A stretch of DNA of 46,898 nucleotides from Desulfobacterales bacterium (GTDB lineage: Bacteria; Desulfobacterota; Desulfobacteria; Desulfobacterales; SURF-7), in assembly GCA_028277765.1 (NCBI GenBank), contig JANQFQ010000144.1, forward strand, positions 1-46,898, in the 5' to 3' direction. The notes beneath the pieces are model-generated. The model worked only from the letters and a program-made list of their open reading frames with translations, ran no database searches and was not told where the DNA came from. Positions 13,088-23,225 of this stretch are shown here, piece by piece. Each line of letters begins with the position of its first letter. The first letter of the stretch is position 1. A program made the translations under genes and the position numbers.

Positions 13088-16000
13088 TCAAGAATGATAT
13101 TCCTGGATTGGCTTAACCGAAAGCTTATTACTCTTCAGCGAAACGATCCCCCTGCACACAGCCAGGGCTGCTGATAGTGTTGTTGTATACGGAATTGAAA
13201 ACTTTAACGCCGCACGCCTTATCAAATACCCATCCCGCTTTGTCTCATCGCCAGTACCTGTATTAATGACCAGCTGAACCTCACCATTTGTAATGGCATC
13301 CACCACGTGCGGACGGCCCCTTGAAACCTTGTTTATAATTGACGTCTCAATCCCGTTCTCTTTAAAAAAATTTGCTGTGCCACGGGTTGACATTATCTTA
13401 AAGCCAATATCTGAAAATGTTTTCGCCACAGGCAAGGCTGCGTCATAATCGTTTTTCCGCACACTAATGAAAATCGTCCCTTCTGTAGGCAGGTTCTGCT
13501 TTGCCCCGAGCTGAGCCTTTGCAAAGGCAGCACCAAAGTCTGAATCGATCCCCATCACTTCTCCTGTTGATTTCATTTCAGGACCAAGGAGTGTGTCAAC
13601 ATCCGGGAACCTGTCAAATGGAAGGACCGCTTCTTTAACTGAAATATGGGGAGGAATTACCTCGCTGGTCAGTCCCAGGTCCTTAAGTGTCCGCCCCAGC
13701 ATCACTTTAGTTGCCAGTTTTGCCAAAGGCACACCGGTCGCCTTGCTTACAAACGGAATGGTCCGGGACGCCCTGGGATTTACTTCAATAATATAGACCT
13801 TATCATCTTTTATGGCATACTGAACGTTCATAAGGCCGATAACGTTCAGTTCAGCAGCCATGGCCTTTGTGGCTGCTGTTACTTCATCAAGAAGTTTCCG
13901 GTTAACACTAAATGGCGGAAGAACACACGCGGAATCACCTGAATGCACGCCTGCCTCTTCAATATGCTCCATGATACCGCCGATAATCGTTGTTTTCCCA
14001 TCTGATATGGCATCCACGTCCAGCTCTATAGCGTCCTCCAGGAATTTATCGATCAGGACAGGGTGCCCGGGAGAAGCGATGATGGCCAGCCTTGTGAAGG
14101 CTTCAAGGTCTTCTCTGTTATAAACAATTTTCATTGCCCGCCCGCCAAGCACATAAGACGGTCGCACAATCACAGGATACCCGATTTCTTCTGCTACTGC
14201 CGCTGCCCCTTCAACATCCATGGCTGTACCGTTTGCCGGCTGGACAAGATCCAGTTTTTTCAGCATGGCCTGGAACAACTCCCTATCCTCAGCCCGGTCT
14301 ATGCTTTCAGGCTGTGTACCAAGAATGGGCGCGTCTGCCTTGTGCAGGGGGACGGACAGGTTTAAAGGGGTTTGACCGCCAAACTGAACGATGATGCCTT
14401 TTGGCTGTTCTGTTTCAACAATATGAAGGACATCCTCTTCTGTTAAAGGCTCAAAATAAAGTTTATCTGACGTGTCATAGTCCGTGCTCACGGTTTCAGG
14501 GTTGCTGTTGACCATAATACTTTCAACACCCTCTTCTCTTAAAGCAAATGAAGCGTGAACACAGCAGTAATCAAACTCAATCCCCTGCCCTATCCTGTTC
14601 GGCCCGCCCCCAAGGATGATCACTTTTTTATCTTTCGACACCCTAGCCTCATTTTCTGTCTCGTACGTGGAATAGTAATAAGGTGTTGCCGCCCTGAACT
14701 CAGCCGCGCAAGTGTCAACAAGCTTATACACCGGCCGGATACCTGCTGCATTGCGTCTCTTTTTTACACTCGCTTCATTTGTCTTTGTCAAATAGGCAAT
14801 CTGCTTGTCGGAAAAGCCAAAAGACTTGACCCTGCGCAGAAAATCATCATCCATATTTTTCCCGTTTTTCTTTATATCCTGTTCCATCTCAAATATCTGC
14901 CTGAGCTGGTAAAGAAACCACGGATCAATCCCTGTCAATTCATAGATGGTATCAATGGAAAAATCGTTTTCCAAAGCATAACGCAGATAAAATATCCGTC
15001 TGGAATTTGGTGTGGAAAGTTTTCCCTCGATCTCGGATTTTTTCGGTTTTCTTTCTTCAAGATCAATAAGGTCCTGTCCGTCAGCTCCAAAACCGTGCCT
15101 GCTGATTTCAAGTGACCGTATTCCTTTTTGAAAGGCTTCTTTGAATGTCCTGCCAATGGACATCATCTCTCCCACTGACTTCATGGACGTCGTCAGATAA
15201 TCCTCTGTTTCAGGAAATTTTTCAAAGGTCCAGCGGGGGATCTTTACAACACAGTAGTCAAGGGTCGGTTCAAAGGAAGCGAGTGTCTCTCCTGTTATAT
15301 CATTCGGAATTTCATCAAGCGTATACCCAACAGCCAGCTTGGCTGCAATTTTTGCAATAGGAAAACCTGTCGCTTTGGAAGCAAGCGCGCTGCTGCGGGA
15401 TACCCGTGGATTCATCTCAACAACAATCATGTCTCCGTTTGCAGGATCAACCGCGAACTGCACATTTGACCCGCCAGTATCAACCCCGATCTCACGCATG
15501 ATAGCAATGGAAGCATCCCGCATGACCTGGTATTCTTTGTCAGAAAGCGTCTGGATAGGCGCTACCGTTATGCTGTCCCCGGTATGAATACCCATGGGAT
15601 CCATGTTTTCAATGGAGCAGATAATGACAACGTTATCATTATGATCACGCATGACCTCCAGCTCGTACTCTTTCCATCCAAGCACTGACTGCTCAAGCAT
15701 CACCTGTGTGATAAGACTCGCGTCCAGACCGGCTTTTGCCATTTTCTCAAGGTCGTCTGAATTGTAGGCAACACCGCCGCCAGTACCACCAAGGGTAAAG
15801 GCCGGCCGGACAATTATCGGATAACCGATCTGCTCAACAATCTCCCAGGCTTCATCCATTGTATTCGCAATACCGCTTTCCGGTATTTTCAGACCGATCC
15901 TGTCCATTGCCTTCCGGAAAAGATCCCTGTCCTCAGCTTTTTCAATGGCGTCAAGGGACGCGCCGATCATTTCAACACCAAATTTTTCAAGTACGCCCAT

Positions 16001-16312
16001 TTTGGCGACTTCCACGGCAGTATTAAGACCAGTCTGTCCCCCCAGCGTGGGGAGCAATGCATCAGGCCTCTCTTTTTCAATAATCATTGCCACGGCTTCA
16101 GGTGTAACCGGCTCAATATAAGTCCTGTCCGCCATCTCAGGATCTGTCATAATCGTCGCAGGATTACTGTTGACGAGCACAACCTCAAATCCCTCTTCTT
16201 TCAAGGCTTTACAAGCTTGTGTACCTGAATAATCGAATTCGCACGCCTGACTGATAATGATCGGGCCGGCGCCGATTAAAAGAATTTTGTTTATGTCTGT
16301 TCGTTTAGGCAT
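13088..16312 (-). CDS. carB: Carbamoyl-phosphate synthase large subunit
   Basis: 1,074 residues, the normal length. Two homologous ATP-grasp synthetase halves are visible: the first begins [22 protein letters not shown], the second [23 protein letters not shown] (each quoted only as far as the family signature). Metal-binding [20 protein letters not shown] and [20 protein letters not shown] are intact. The C-terminal MGS-like allosteric domain follows (residues about 935-1074). It uses ammonia from CarA, bicarbonate and two ATP to make carbamoyl phosphate for arginine and pyrimidines. It lies 33 bases after carA and is probably co-transcribed. A slight oddity is IIISQ, where IIIGQ is usual. 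Confidence 0.96.
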   Translation of the reverse strand: MPKRTDINKILLIGAGPIIISQACEFDYSGTQACKALKEEGFEVVLVNSNPATIMTDPEMADRTYIEPVTPEAVAMIIEKERPDALLPTLGGQTGLNTAVEVAKMGVLEKFGVEMIGASLDAIEKAEDRDLFRKAMDRIGLKIPESGIANTMDEAWEIVEQIGYPIIVRPAFTLGGTGGGVAYNSDDLEKMAKAGLDASLITQVMLEQSVLGWKEYELEVMRDHNDNVVIICSIENMDPMGIHTGDSITVAPIQTLSDKEYQVMRDASIAIMREIGVDTGGSNVQFAVDPANGDMIVVEMNPRVSRSSALASKATGFPIAKIAAKLAVGYTLDEIPNDITGETLASFEPTLDYCVVKIPRWTFEKFPETEDYLTTSMKSVGEMMSIGRTFKEAFQKGIRSLEISRHGFGADGQDLIDLEERKPKKSEIEGKLSTPNSRRIFYLRYALENDFSIDTIYELTGIDPWFLYQLRQIFEMEQDIKKNGKNMDDDFLRRVKSFGFSDKQIAYLTKTNEASVKKRRNAAGIRPVYKLVDTCAAEFRAATPYYYSTYETENEARVSKDKKVIILGGGPNRIGQGIEFDYCCVHASFALREEGVESIMVNSNPETVSTDYDTSDKLYFEPLTEEDVLHIVETEQPKGIIVQFGGQTPLNLSVPLHKADAPILGTQPESIDRAEDRELFQAMLKKLDLVQPANGTAMDVEGAAAVAEEIGYPVIVRPSYVLGGRAMKIVYNREDLEAFTRLAIIASPGHPVLIDKFLEDAIELDVDAISDGKTTIIGGIMEHIEEAGVHSGDSACVLPPFSVNRKLLDEVTAATKAMAAELNVIGLMNVQYAIKDDKVYIIEVNPRASRTIPFVSKATGVPLAKLATKVMLGRTLKDLGLTSEVIPPHISVKEAVLPFDRFPDVDTLLGPEMKSTGEVMGIDSDFGAAFAKAQLGAKQNLPTEGTIFISVRKNDYDAALPVAKTFSDIGFKIMSTRGTANFFKENGIETSIINKVSRGRPHVVDAITNGEVQLVINTGTGDETKRDGYLIRRAALKFSIPYTTTLSAALAVCRGIVSLKSNKLSVKPIQEYHS

Positions 16313-16345
16313 TTTATTTACTCACAGCAGAGATGGCAGGTGAAA

Positions 16346-17479
16346 TTATCCTTTCATCATTTTTTTGAACGCATCAAACAGGTAACTGGCATCATGCGGA
16401 CCGGGTGATGCTTCTGGATGATACTGGACCGCAAAAGCAGGATGCTCAAGATGCCTGAATCCCTCAAAGGTGTTGTCATTCAGGTTAATATGGGTCACCT
16501 CGATATTTATCCCTTTCATGCTATCAGTATCTATGGCAAATCCGTGGTTCTGGGCGGTTATCTCAACACATCCTGTTGCCAGGTTTTGTACCGGCTGATT
16601 CCCTCCCCTGTGGCCAAACTTCAGTTTAAATGTTTTTCCCCCAAGGGCCAGTCCCAACAACTGATTCCCGAGACAGATACCGAACATCGGTCGAAACCCG
16701 ATAAGCGCCCTTATGGTATCAACAGCATATGTCACAGGCTCGGGATCGCCCGGCCCGTTGGAAAGGAAGATACCGTCAGGCGCCATCGATTTTATTGTAT
16801 CAGCTGATGTTGAAGCTGGTACAACCACTACTTCACAGTCCTTGCTTTCCAGGTATCTTAGGATATTATATTTTATCCCGAAATCCATGGCCACAACAGA
16901 ATGTTTCTTCTTCTGTTTCCAGATATTGGATCCTAGAGGTGTTTTGTCCTGATCAAACTTAACCGGTTTTCCGTCAATCCAGCGGTAAAGCATTTCTGTC
17001 GTAACACTGCCGACCAAGTCCTGCCCTGTCATTGCCGGTGTTTCAAGGGTTCTTTTCACAAGAGATGAAGGATCAAGATCTTCAGTTGAGATATAACCGC
17101 GCATGGCACCTGTATTCCGGATGTGCCGTGTCAGTGCCCGGGTATCCAGCGCTTCTATGCCGAGGACACCCTGTTTTTTCAGGTAATCGGCAAGTGTTGA
17201 AGTGGATCGGAAGTTGCTCGGAAAATCCTGGTATTCCCTGATGATAAATGCGGAGACCTGTATTCTGTCAGATTCTACATCCTCAGGGTTTACACCATAA
17301 TTGCCTATCAGGGGATAGGTCATTGTCACCATCTGTCCCCTGTACGAAGGGTCTGTAAGAATTTCCTGGTACCCGGTCATGCTTGTATTAAACACAACCT
17401 CACCCCAGGTTTCTCCGGGACCGGTAAAACTGCGGCAGGGAAATGTCCGGCCGTCTTCAAGGGCTAACATGGCTTTCAT
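16346..17479 (-). CDS. carA: Carbamoyl-phosphate synthase small subunit
   Basis: 377 residues, normal for the glutaminase subunit. The N-terminal CarA domain (LALEDGRTFPCRSFTG, MTGYQEILTDPSY) is followed by a class-I glutamine amidotransferase domain with the nucleophile in MFGICLGNQLLGLALGG and the His-Glu pair in QYHPEASPGPHD. It frees ammonia from glutamine for CarB. The start is the ATG at 17479, with a second ATG at 17470. The ribosome binding site is weak (AGGA about 12 bases upstream). A terminator hairpin ends about 30 bases before the start, which suggests control by attenuation. Confidence 0.96.
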   Translation of the reverse strand: MKAMLALEDGRTFPCRSFTGPGETWGEVVFNTSMTGYQEILTDPSYRGQMVTMTYPLIGNYGVNPEDVESDRIQVSAFIIREYQDFPSNFRSTSTLADYLKKQGVLGIEALDTRALTRHIRNTGAMRGYISTEDLDPSSLVKRTLETPAMTGQDLVGSVTTEMLYRWIDGKPVKFDQDKTPLGSNIWKQKKKHSVVAMDFGIKYNILRYLESKDCEVVVVPASTSADTIKSMAPDGIFLSNGPGDPEPVTYAVDTIRALIGFRPMFGICLGNQLLGLALGGKTFKLKFGHRGGNQPVQNLATGCVEITAQNHGFAIDTDSMKGINIEVTHINLNDNTFEGFRHLEHPAFAVQYHPEASPGPHDASYLFDAFKKMMKG

Positions 17480-17510
17480 GGGCTAAAAATATCCTGTCTT
17501 ATAAATTGTT

Positions 17511-17550
17511 AAAAAAGGCGTCAATCCATAACAAGGATTAAGACGCCTTT
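17511..17550 (-). terminator. Terminator/attenuator before carA
   Basis: On the minus strand AAAGGCGTC and AATCC pair with GGATT and GACGCCTTT around a 7-base loop, followed by a run of T. The hairpin ends about 30 bases before the carA start, downstream of a promoter at 17611-17639. It can also terminate the upstream PurF-like gene. Confidence 0.75.
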
Positions 17551-17610
17551 GTCTTATTTCTTCTAAAATTAAAGCTTAATAGCGTTATTTATACAACCTT
17601 TTTTTTTATA

Positions 17611-17639
17611 TTTTTAGATCTCCAAATCTTGTTTGTCAA
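17611..17639 (-). promoter_or_regulatory. Probable carAB promoter
   Basis: The minus strand has TTGACA (17639-17634), a 17-base spacer and TAAAAA (17616-17611). Transcription from about 17604 would give a leader of about 125 bases containing the terminator hairpin at 17511-17550. No start codon for a leader peptide is evident. Confidence 0.55.
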
Positions 17640-17707
17640 GCTATCTTCTCTCCCAATACATTACAGCTAATAATCCATCTCTAAAGCACAAAGAATCTTA
17701 AGTTATA

Positions 17708-19111
17708 TTAAAAATAGCTCGTTCCATCCCAGCAATGGGTGCACAATTTTTCCTTTGGTAGCCCTATAGCTTCAACAAGGTCATCCATTCTCTGAAACTT
17801 CAGTGTTGTCAGTTTTAACCGTTTCCTTATACTTTCGGTCATTGTCAGATTTTTTTCCGATCCAGCGGTTGCGTAATCCTCCAGGTGTTTGTCTTCTACA
17901 CCTTCAATTTCCTTAATGGCCTTTCTTCCTGCCAAGTCCAGTGTTGACCGTGATTGAGAAAAGTTCAGAAATTCGCATGGATAAATCAATGTGGGACATG
18001 CCGGTCTCATATGTACCTCTGCAGCACCATATTCAAACAGTATCTCGACATTATCCTGCAGCTGAGTTCCCCTGACTATTGAATCCTCGCAGAACATGAT
18101 CCGATTCCCTTCAATCAACTCCCGTACGGGAATCAACTTCATCCTCGCCACAAGATCTCTTACATCCTGATTCTGCGGCATAAAACTTCTCGGCCATGTA
18201 GGTGTATACTTGACAAACGGTCTTTTATATCTGATCCCCTTTTCATTGGCATAGCCGATGGCATGCCCAATGCCTGAATCCGGTATGCCGGCAGCAAAAT
18301 CGATTTCAACATCATCATTTCTCGCAAGAGCGTTTCCGCATTTGTATCTAACTGTCTCAACATTTATCCCTTCATAACTGGACGCGGGATATCCGTAATA
18401 TACCCACAAAAATGAGCATACCTGCATTTTATCACCCGGTTTTTTACGCTGCTCACACCCTTCTGGTGTCATCAGAACAATTTCACCCGGTCCAAGATAT
18501 GTATCAGTCTCATATCCAAGATTGGGGAACGCGCACGTTTCAGATGCTGCCGCAAAACCACTGTCCCCTTTACCGATAATAATCGGTGTTCTGCCAAGCT
18601 TGTCTCTTGCCGCATAAACACCTTGATTTGTGAGAACAAGCATGGAACAGGATCCCTTAATCATTTCCTGCGCATGGATTATCCCTTCTTCAAATGTCCC
18701 TTTTTCGCAAATCATCATGGCAACAAGTTCAGTTGGATTGATGCCAACAGCACTTATTTCGGAAAAATATTTGTTTTTTCCAAACGCCCTTTTAGCAAGT
18801 TCATCAATATTGTTAACTTTCGATACTGTAACGATTCCAAACGTTCCAAGATGAGAACTGATGAGAATCGGCTGGTCCTCATGGTCGCTGATAACCCCGA
18901 TACCAGTGTTTCCATGAAAATCAGGAAGGTCGGATTCAAACTTGGTCCTGAAATATGAACTTTCAAGGCTGTGGATTTTTCTGGTTATTTTTTTTTCATT
19001 TAATACCGCAAGCCCCCCTCTCCGTGTCCCTAAATGAGAAAGATAATCTGTCCCGTAAAAGAGATGATTGACACAATCCTCCTTTAAAGCACACCCAAAT
19101 ATGCCGCCCAT
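17708..19111 (-). CDS. PurF-like protein lacking the glutaminase cysteine
   Basis: 467 residues aligned over the whole PurF length, but the N-terminus is MGGIFG where active Ntn amidotransferases have MCGIFG or a processed Cys. The other glutaminase landmarks are altered (LGTRRGGLAV where PurF has LQHRGQES; SSHLGTFGIVTV). The PRPP motif is kept: RIMFCEDSIVRGTQ. The protein therefore probably cannot hydrolyse glutamine and may use free ammonia, another donor, or act as a regulator. It has a good AAGGAG ribosome binding site. It lies between carAB and the divergent second carB, which suggests a role in nucleotide or carbamoyl-phosphate metabolism. Similar proteins in anaerobes are usually annotated simply as PurF. 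Confidence 0.85.
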   Translation of the reverse strand: MGGIFGCALKEDCVNHLFYGTDYLSHLGTRRGGLAVLNEKKITRKIHSLESSYFRTKFESDLPDFHGNTGIGVISDHEDQPILISSHLGTFGIVTVSKVNNIDELAKRAFGKNKYFSEISAVGINPTELVAMMICEKGTFEEGIIHAQEMIKGSCSMLVLTNQGVYAARDKLGRTPIIIGKGDSGFAAASETCAFPNLGYETDTYLGPGEIVLMTPEGCEQRKKPGDKMQVCSFLWVYYGYPASSYEGINVETVRYKCGNALARNDDVEIDFAAGIPDSGIGHAIGYANEKGIRYKRPFVKYTPTWPRSFMPQNQDVRDLVARMKLIPVRELIEGNRIMFCEDSIVRGTQLQDNVEILFEYGAAEVHMRPACPTLIYPCEFLNFSQSRSTLDLAGRKAIKEIEGVEDKHLEDYATAGSEKNLTMTESIRKRLKLTTLKFQRMDDLVEAIGLPKEKLCTHCWDGTSYF

Positions 19112-19324
19112 GAAAAGCTCCTTTTCAGTAAAAAATTAACTATTTTACACCGTGTTTTATTTTTAATAGCTCCCAAATATCAAACCTGAACAATATTTCA
19201 ACTCCTAATTTTAAGCATTCTACTTACAAAACTCCCACAAACAGCAGAACTGTCCATAATCATTGTTTATTTTAGTTTTTATCGATTTTTTTATTTTTTT
19301 TGTGACAAATCATGCTTATTAGTG

Positions 19325-19351
19325 TTGCTAAAAAAAAAATATTATTATAAT
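19325..19351 (+). promoter_or_regulatory. Possible promoter of the second carB
   Basis: TTGCTA, a 15-base A-rich spacer and a perfect TATAAT lie about 45 bases before the gene. The spacer is shorter than ideal. The 286-base gap to the divergent PurF-like gene is A+T-rich and otherwise shows nothing I can assign. Confidence 0.35.
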
Positions 19352-19397
19352 TACTCCTAAATTTTCCACAAATATCCACACACATAGGAGAGACAAT

Positions 19398-22300
19398 ATG
19401 CCAAAACGCGATGACATCAAAAAAGTACTTATTATCGGTTCCGGCCCTATTATTATCGGGCAGGCTTGTGAGTTTGATTATTCCGGTACCCAGGCGTGTA
19501 AAGCCCTTCGCAGCCTCGGTTATGAAATCATCCTGGTGAATTCAAATCCCGCGACCATCATGACAGACCCCGGGACGGCTGATGTGACCTACATTGAGCC
19601 TCTAAATCTCAAGGTCCTGACTGAAATTATTGAAAAAGAAAAACCTGACGCACTGCTGCCGAATCTAGGCGGCCAGACCGGGCTTAACCTTTCGTCTGAA
19701 CTGTCACGGACAGGTGTTCTTGAAAAATATGGCGTGCAGATCATCGGTGTCAACGTTGATGCCATTGAGCGCGGAGAGGACCGGACTGCTTTCAAAAATA
19801 CAATGGACCGGCTTGGCATAGAAATGGCGAAAGGCACCACTGTAAATACAGTCGAAGATGCTGAAAAGATCGCTGAAGAAATGGGATATCCTGTCGTACT
19901 CCGCCCCGCATACACTATGGGGGGAACCGGCGGAGGACTTGTCTATAATGTTGAGGAGCTTCGTGTTGTTGCTGCCCGGGGGCTTTCGGCAAGCCTTGTT
20001 AATCAGGTACTTGTTGAAGAATCGGTCCTCGGCTGGGAGGAGCTAGAACTTGAAGTCGTCAGAGATGCTAAGAACCAGAAAATAACGGTCTGTTTTATTG
20101 AAAACGTCGACGCTATGGGAGTTCATACAGGCGATTCCTATTGTACGGCGCCCATGCTGACCATCTCTCCTGAGCTCCAGGAGAAGCTTCAGAAATATTC
20201 ATACGATATTGTGGAAGCTATTGAAGTCATCGGCGGAACAAACATCCAGTTCGCGCACGATCCGAAAACCGGACGGGTTGTGGTCATAGAGATTAATCCA
20301 AGGACATCACGCAGCTCCGCCCTTGCATCAAAAGCAACCGGCTTTCCCATCGCACTGGTCTCTTCACTTCTTGCGGGCGGACTTACAATGGATGAAATCC
20401 CGTATTGGCGTGATGGAACATTGGAAAAATACACCCCGTCCGGAGATTATGTGGTTGTAAAATTCTCCAAGTGGGCTTTTGAAAAATTTGAAGGCGTGGA
20501 AGATAAACTTGGGACTCAGATGCGCGCTGTGGGCGAGGTCATGAGCATAGGAAAAACCTACAAGGAAGCTTTCCAGAAAGCGATCCGCTCACTTGAAAAC
20601 GGCCGCCATGGCCTTGGTTTCGCAAAGGATTTCAATGAAAAACCTCTGAAAGAATTGATGAAAATAGTCGGAACGCCAACCAGTGAACGCCAGTTTATTA
20701 TGTATGAAACCTTAAGAAAAGGCGCCGGCATTCAGGAACTCTATGAATTAACACACATAAAGCCATGGTTCATTGAGCAGATGAAAGAACTGGTCGAACT
20801 CGAAGAACAGATACTGAAACATAAAGGGAATCTACCGCCTGATGATCTTCTTACCCAGGCAAAAAAAGACGGTTTTGCAGACAGATATCTTTCCCAGATT
20901 CTTGACATTCCTGAAAAGGAAATCCGGGAAAAACGCATATATCTCAATATAGATGAAGCATGGGAACCAGTACCTGTCAGCGGTGTTGAAGATGCTGCCT
21001 ATTATTTTTCCACGTATAATGCTCCTGACAAAGTCGGCGTGAGTGACGCAAGAAAGATCATGGTGATCGGCGGCGGACCGAATCGAATCGGCCAGGGTAT
21101 TGAGTTCGATTACTGCTGTGTTCATGCCGCTTTTGCCATCAGGGATGAAGGCTTTGAATCGATCATGGTCAACTGTAATCCTGAAACTGTTTCCACCGAC
21201 TATGACACCTCAAACAAACTCTATTTCGAGCCTCTTACCGTGGAAGATGTGCTGAGTATTTATGAAAAAGAAAAGCCCGAGGGAGCTATTGTTCAATTCG
21301 GCGGACAAACGCCTTTAAATATCGCGAATGAGCTGGAAAAAGCCGGCGTTAATATTTTGGGCACATCCCCTGAAACAATAGACCTGGCAGAGGACAGGGA
21401 CCGGTTCAGAACAATAATGCGCAAACTCGGAATCCCCCAGCCGGATTCAGGAATGGCCAGCACCCTGGATGAAGCTTTAAAGATAGCAAAAGAAATCGGA
21501 TATCCGCTCATGGTCAGGCCTTCTTACGTGCTCGGCGGCAGAGCCATGGAAGTCGTGCTGGATGAAGAGATGCTCAGACATTATATGATCGCAGCGGTTG
21601 ATGTTTCACCTGACCGCCCGATCCTGATCGATAAGTTCCTGGAAAACGCAATTGAAGCTGAAGCAGACGCGATCGCGGATGGTACAGACGCGTTTGTTCC
21701 CGCGGTCATGGAACATATTGAGCTTGCAGGTGTTCACTCAGGTGATTCAGCATGTGTTTTGCCGCCTGTAAGTATCCCAGAAAAACATATCCGGACCATC
21801 ACGGAATATACCGCTAAAATCGCCGTTGAGCTGAATGTTGTTGGCCTAATGAATATTCAGTACGCCATTTCCGATGATACCGTCTATATCCTTGAAGCAA
21901 ATCCGAGAGCGTCGCGCACAGTACCGCTGGTATCCAAGGTATGCAATATCCCCATGGCTAGGCTTGCCGCCCAGATTATGCTGGGCAAAAAGCTTTCTGA
22001 TTTAAATCTTGAAAAGAAGCCAATACCCCACTTTGGTGTAAAAGAATCTGTCTTCCCGTTCAATATGTTCCCTGAAGTAGACCCGCTTCTTGGACCTGAG
22101 ATGCGCTCAACAGGCGAAGTCCTTGGAATGGCAGAAACCTACGGCTACGCGTTTTACAAAGCTCAGGAAGCAACTCAGTCACCTCTTCCCACAGAAGGCA
22201 CGGTACTGATCACCGTTGCGGATCGGGATAAAGACGCGATACTTGATACTGCGGTGCTCTTTTCGGAACTCGGCTTTAATATTCTTGCCACCAAAGGCAC

Positions 22301-22595
22301 CTGTGAGTATCTTGCTGGAAACAACATTAACGCCACGGCAGTAAAGAAACTCGGGCATGGCAGGCCTGACATCGTGGATGCGATTAAAAATAAAAGTGTT
22401 CAAATTGTTATTAATACCCCAGGCGGAAAAGAAAGCAAGGAAGATGATTCCTACATAAGAAAAACCGCCATAAAACATAAAATTCCGTATATCACGACAG
22501 CAGCTGCATCACTTGCAACAGCAAAAGGGATTGAAGCCAGATTAAACAGAAAAGAAAAGGTTAGGTCTTTACAAGAATATCATAAGGCGCTTTGA
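19398..22595 (+). CDS. carB: Second carbamoyl-phosphate synthase large subunit
   Basis: 1,065 residues, full length, with both ATP-grasp halves ([20 protein letters not shown] and [19 protein letters not shown]), metal-binding [20 protein letters not shown] and ILEANPRASRTVPLVSKV, and a C-terminal MGS-like domain. It is clearly diverged from the carB at 13088. It has no adjacent carA of its own; it must either share CarA, use free ammonia, or serve a specialised supply of carbamoyl phosphate. It has a strong AGGAG ribosome binding site and a terminator directly after it. It is divergent from the cysteine-less PurF-like gene, a pairing that may be functional. Confidence 0.93.
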   Translation: MPKRDDIKKVLIIGSGPIIIGQACEFDYSGTQACKALRSLGYEIILVNSNPATIMTDPGTADVTYIEPLNLKVLTEIIEKEKPDALLPNLGGQTGLNLSSELSRTGVLEKYGVQIIGVNVDAIERGEDRTAFKNTMDRLGIEMAKGTTVNTVEDAEKIAEEMGYPVVLRPAYTMGGTGGGLVYNVEELRVVAARGLSASLVNQVLVEESVLGWEELELEVVRDAKNQKITVCFIENVDAMGVHTGDSYCTAPMLTISPELQEKLQKYSYDIVEAIEVIGGTNIQFAHDPKTGRVVVIEINPRTSRSSALASKATGFPIALVSSLLAGGLTMDEIPYWRDGTLEKYTPSGDYVVVKFSKWAFEKFEGVEDKLGTQMRAVGEVMSIGKTYKEAFQKAIRSLENGRHGLGFAKDFNEKPLKELMKIVGTPTSERQFIMYETLRKGAGIQELYELTHIKPWFIEQMKELVELEEQILKHKGNLPPDDLLTQAKKDGFADRYLSQILDIPEKEIREKRIYLNIDEAWEPVPVSGVEDAAYYFSTYNAPDKVGVSDARKIMVIGGGPNRIGQGIEFDYCCVHAAFAIRDEGFESIMVNCNPETVSTDYDTSNKLYFEPLTVEDVLSIYEKEKPEGAIVQFGGQTPLNIANELEKAGVNILGTSPETIDLAEDRDRFRTIMRKLGIPQPDSGMASTLDEALKIAKEIGYPLMVRPSYVLGGRAMEVVLDEEMLRHYMIAAVDVSPDRPILIDKFLENAIEAEADAIADGTDAFVPAVMEHIELAGVHSGDSACVLPPVSIPEKHIRTITEYTAKIAVELNVVGLMNIQYAISDDTVYILEANPRASRTVPLVSKVCNIPMARLAAQIMLGKKLSDLNLEKKPIPHFGVKESVFPFNMFPEVDPLLGPEMRSTGEVLGMAETYGYAFYKAQEATQSPLPTEGTVLITVADRDKDAILDTAVLFSELGFNILATKGTCEYLAGNNINATAVKKLGHGRPDIVDAIKNKSVQIVINTPGGKESKEDDSYIRKTAIKHKIPYITTAAASLATAKGIEARLNRKEKVRSLQEYHKAL

Positions 22596-22607
22596 CCCGC
22601 TTGAATT

Positions 22608-22653
22608 AAAAAAGCGATTTGCCTGATTGCTTCTTCAGGAAAATCGCTTTTTT
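22608..22653 (+). terminator. Rho-independent terminator after the second carB
   Basis: AAAAAAGCGATTT pairs with AAATCGCTTTTTT, with an inner CTGA/TCAG pair. The symmetric A and T runs would allow it to work in both directions, so it may also end transcription of the HU gene. Confidence 0.85.
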
Positions 22654-22717
22654 ATTTATAACACTGTTCTTCTTGAAAATGGGAAAATCCATTTTCAATT
22701 TTTCAACACTTGTAAAG

Positions 22718-22990
22718 CTATATCGAGTCTTTTAATGCTTTGCCGGCTTTGAATTTTACAACATTACGTGCTTTAATCTTAATCGGTTTGCCGGTCTGGG
22801 GATTGCGGCCCTTGCGTGCTTTGCGGCGTACTCTTGAGAATGTGCCGAAACCTACCAAAGTAACCTTGTTCGGTTTTTTCTTCAGACCCTTTTTAACACC
22901 GTCAAGACAAGAGTTAAGGGCTTTGCCTGCCGCAGCTTTTGAGATCTTCGCGTCTTTTGCCATTTTCTCAATTAAATCTGCTTTTGTCAT
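22718..22990 (-). CDS. HU-family DNA-binding protein
   Basis: 90 residues from the ATG at 22990 (MTKADLIEKM), which is placed nine bases after GGAG; an ATG at 22999 is too close to it. The typical HU features are present: VTLVGFGTFSRVRRKARKGRNPQTG (in part), with the proline-containing DNA-binding arm, and a final dimerisation helix. HU dimers bend and compact DNA. A KKGLKKKPNK stretch makes it slightly more basic than E. coli HU. It is a single gene, convergent with the second carB. Confidence 0.93.
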   Translation of the reverse strand: MTKADLIEKMAKDAKISKAAAGKALNSCLDGVKKGLKKKPNKVTLVGFGTFSRVRRKARKGRNPQTGKPIKIKARNVVKFKAGKALKDSI

Positions 22991-23225
22991 AGTGAACATC
23001 TCCTTTTTTTATTGATTGTTATGAACGAATCGCCGTGTTTCTCGATATCTACAGCATGTTATTTCCAGAGTCAACAGGAAAATCAACATTCTACAGCATT
23101 TTTTAAAAAAACCTGCTTTAATATTGCATTCTCCGTTTCTCAAAACAATCAGATTAAGATCCTATTGAAAACATGTAAATACCTTCATATAATTCTTAGA
23201 ACAATAATGAAACGGATTTATCCGT

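Noticed and set aside
12673..13116. Plus-strand reading frame of 147 codons
   Set aside because: It consists of translated repeat sequence between carB and purF, has no ribosome binding site and resembles no protein.
23000..23225. Plus-strand 73-codon frame between HU and the ICMT-like gene
   Set aside because: It covers the HU promoter region, has no ribosome binding site and low-complexity composition.
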